Position numbers and translations under genes: made by a program. The notes beneath the pieces were generated by a model, which was not told the origin of the DNA, ran no database searches, and worked only from the letters and a program-made list of their open reading frames with translations. A stretch of DNA of 64,000 nt from Petrosia ficiformis. Taxonomy: Eukaryota; Porifera; Demospongiae; Haplosclerida; Petrosiidae. Positions 61,849 to 64,000 of the stretch are shown here, in pieces; within the stretch, counting starts at the first letter, position 1; the number at the start of each line of letters is the position of its first letter. The stretch lies in the NCBI GenBank assembly GCA_947044365.1, contig OX345651.1:4608426-4672425 (forward strand), written 5' to 3'.

Positions 61849-64000
61849 TTAATCACTATCAACAGATTGTTTATCAGAGTCTCCTGCATTTTCAATTTCT
61901 TGCAATTCTTCCTCGAGGATTAGTAACTCATCTTCATCAACATCAAATAATTCTTCATCGACTTTCAATTCATCGGTAACTCCATTTATTAATTCTTCAT
62001 CGTCGTGTAAATAATCTTCTGTGAATAAATTCTCGTCAATTTGTATCATACCTACAGCACCTCTAGAATTATCTGTAATGTTAAATATAGCTAGTATATA
62101 TATATCATGTGACATTGAGCCAATCACATTGTCATATACTAGTCACCTGATCATGTTTTAAACAGCATAAACAAATGCACAGTTACCTATGAAATGTTAC
62201 CAGACACACTATATAGAAATGGCAGCCCATAAAACAATACAGTAAAACCCCTCTATTGAGGAAACACTGAAATGAGGCCACCCCTGTATTAAGGACACTT
62301 ACAAATGTCCCAAACTGTGCTTTATAATATGAATTCACCCCTGAAATGAGGACAACCCTGTATTAAAGACACTTACAAATGTCCCAAACTGTGCTTTATG
62401 AATTCACCTTTGAAATGAGGACACCCCTGTAATCGGGACACATATATTTGTCCCAATGCTGTCTGGGGGTTCCACTGTATTGCCTAAGGATATTTCAGTG
62501 TTAAGATAATAATCTAGTGTTTGTGTGGGGCTGATAAAGCTCTAGAGTACATTATATAATCTATTGTCAGGAGAGTTTAGCTTCACTTTCAAAGGTACTT
62601 CAAGACCAAAAACACTTAATTAATCATAATGTTTAGAGTACAGTCAGGTGACTGGTTGAAAGTGACATGATACAACCTACTTTGATCACTAATTCCAGCT
62701 CCTCCTACAGCATCTACATGTTCTCTCTCCTCTATTCTAGTAACAGGAGGTATAACAGGTAAACCATCTGGTATAGTAAAGTTTGTAACATCTAACAGAG
62801 CACCATCTTCATCCTATAGATAAGAAACAAAGCTATCATCAAAAGAGTAGCATGTGTCTTTACACACAGTCAAATAGTCTGATTGCAAAGCAGTAATGTA
62901 TTACCTTCTAGTTCATTATAGATTATACCCAATCAGATAACAGAAAACCAGTCATGTGATCAAACATTTACATGTGGAATAAATACATGTATAAAACTTT
63001 GTGTGCATGTGACTTGCTGGAAGAATCTGATTGGCTGTTGTCAAAGTGATAAAACAATTACCTCTTGATTTGTTCTTGATATTACTACAGCTTCGTCATC
63101 ATCATCATCATCTCCATCTTCTTCAACCATGTCAGGATTAAATTCAAACATCTCTCTTCCACTTATCTATAAAAATTAATAATTTTGTTAAATAGATAAC
63201 AAGTCATTTATCGTAAGTTACTCCATGAGTCTTTCCTGCTTTGAAAGCTTCCTTTCTTTTTGCAGCCTCTTCATCAGCATTTGCTTGTTTCTCTTTTAAC
63301 TGAATTATAAAAAATAAGAAATAATTTCACAAGTGTTTCGATAAATAGAATATTAACATACCTTTCTACTTTTCCAAGCAAGAAACGTTTCTAATGTCAC
63401 TTTAGTCAGATTCTTTCCTGAAGTGATTAATTTTTCTCTCTGAAAATTATTTTAAAATAGACATGAAATACATTTCTATATGACCAAATCTACAAATGTC
63501 ACCTCTTGCTATAATGGCTATAAGCAGCTGCCTAAATGTGTACTAATAATATTAGACTTTCAGAATATGAGCTACAGTGACTTTAAATGAGGGCAACAAT
63601 TAATGACTCCATCATTATTATATCTCTATGGGAGATCATACTTTATACAGTGGAGTATCAGAGTGTGACAACATTCAGCTGTCAATAAAATGTCACCATA
63701 ACTATAGTAACAGTATTTATCTTAGTTCTACTGTCAGTATAGCATGGTAATTACTGTCTCGCTACTGTGGTGTTGAATTGACAAGTACACCATGCAATTA
63801 CTATATGAACTATTGTAGTGTGGAAATGAAACTACCGAGTAATTACTGTACTGTATAATGAATTTGTATTTATAACTATATACAAATGTAATTATAAAGT
63901 ACAATGCTACTATACTATACTATGTGGAGTACTGACCTCTTCCTCTACGAGTTTTTCAATAGATATCTTCTCCTCTTCATCTGGGTTATTCTTTTTTGAA
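61849..64000 (-). CDS. ZC3H15: ZC3H15 (DRG family regulatory protein 1), C-terminal exons, partial at right edge
   Basis: Six exons assembled on the minus strand: 64000-63937 (edge), 63439-63362, 63299-63222, 63166-63062, 62813-62681 and 62072-61849, ending in TAA. All junctions are GT-AG and the phases fit. Visible motifs follow animal ZC3H15 in order. First comes an acidic EEEKISIEKLVEEE, then K-V-T-L-E-T-F-L-A-W-K-x-R-K, an E/K/A helix leading to F-K-A-G-K, and I-S-G-R-E-M-F-E-F-N-P-D. A poly-Asp stretch follows, and the end is I-D-E-N-L-F-T-E-D with a Glu/Asp-rich tail. ZC3H15/DFRP1 binds and stabilises the translational GTPase DRG1 and associates with ribosomes; this stretch is the DRG-binding region and acidic tail. 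The N-terminal CCCH zinc fingers lie outside the window. Exons are small (78-224 nt) and introns are 50-610 bp. Confidence 0.93.
62235..62482. mobile_element. MITE with terminal inverted repeats and internal tandem repeats, in ZC3H15 intron
   Basis: The left end 'caatacagtaaaacccctct' and right end 'gggggttccactgtattg' are imperfect reverse complements. Inside, a unit of about 75-85 bp ('tgaaatgaggacacccctgtattaaggacacttacaaatgtcccaaactgtgctttat') repeats, with two copies nearly identical and a third partial. There is no coding capacity. This looks like a non-autonomous DNA element expanded internally. Confidence 0.75.
63440..63936 (-). other. Large ZC3H15 intron
   Basis: A 497-bp intron (donor GTCAGT at 63936, acceptor TTTTCAG ending 63440). 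AT-rich, no coding signal or clear repeat seen. Confidence 0.6.

Noticed and set aside
61849..62127. ZC3H15 last exon starting at an ATG near 62127
   Set aside because: The acceptor at 62073 (ATTACAG) and the matching phase with exon 62813-62681 show the upstream part is intron.
1..64000. CRISPR arrays, tRNA or rRNA genes
   Set aside because: No regularly spaced short direct repeats with unique spacers and no cloverleaf or rRNA-like segments were seen. The tandem repeats present are microsatellites, MITE units or coding repeats.

Overview
The window looks like animal nuclear DNA, most likely from a marine invertebrate. A demosponge is my best guess, but it is an inference. The reasons are AT-rich intergenic DNA, short GT-AG introns, microsatellites and MITE-like elements, two ordinary metazoan genes (a PRELI/PRELID1-like gene and ZC3H15), a CD225/dispanin-like membrane protein gene, and two huge secreted proteins built from Ig-like repeats. 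There are no bacterial operons, tRNAs, rRNAs or CRISPR arrays.

Layout. (1) 1-5812, minus: the 5' part of a giant secreted repeat protein gene. I assembled its first three exons from splice sites; the third runs off the left edge. (2) 5813-7101: a shared divergent 5' region with a 373-bp MITE-like element. (3) 7116-54992, plus: one uninterrupted open reading frame of 15,958 codons, made of a signal peptide, half a unit and 126 Ig-like units of about 125 residues. (4) 55285-56289, plus: a six-exon PRELID1-like gene encoding a 175-residue mitochondrial lipid-transfer protein. (5) 56290-60343: mostly non-coding. It holds a relic of the dispanin exon, diverged tandem repeats, microsatellites and a duplicated 147-bp exon-like block. 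(6) 60344-61301, minus: a three-exon CD225/dispanin-like gene (189 residues). (7) 61849-64000, minus: the last six exons of ZC3H15, cut by the right edge; a 248-bp MITE with internal tandem repeats lies in its last intron.

The most striking system is the pair of head-to-head giant genes. In the plus-strand gene the Ig-like units are not a simple tandem array. They form a higher-order repeat in which an 18-unit block (about 2,245-2,325 residues, 6.7-7.0 kb) occurs four times in succession. It is flanked by related blocks of 24 and 27 units. Position-specific marks recur in phase: a unit with F-(N/D/Y)-D-(V/I) instead of F-S-E-T at position 1, an Ile-Ala variant at position 10, a cysteine pair in each of positions 15 and 16, and E/K-P variants at position 18. 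The divergent minus-strand gene shows the same 16-17-18-1 order near its N terminus, so the block order probably predates the split of the two genes.

Both products have signal peptides. No membrane anchor is visible in the complete one. Both are acidic and full of N-glycosylation sequons, and a few loops carry Ser-Gly-rich inserts. I infer very long glycosylated extracellular fibres (surface coat, matrix or adhesion). The function is not shown by the sequence.
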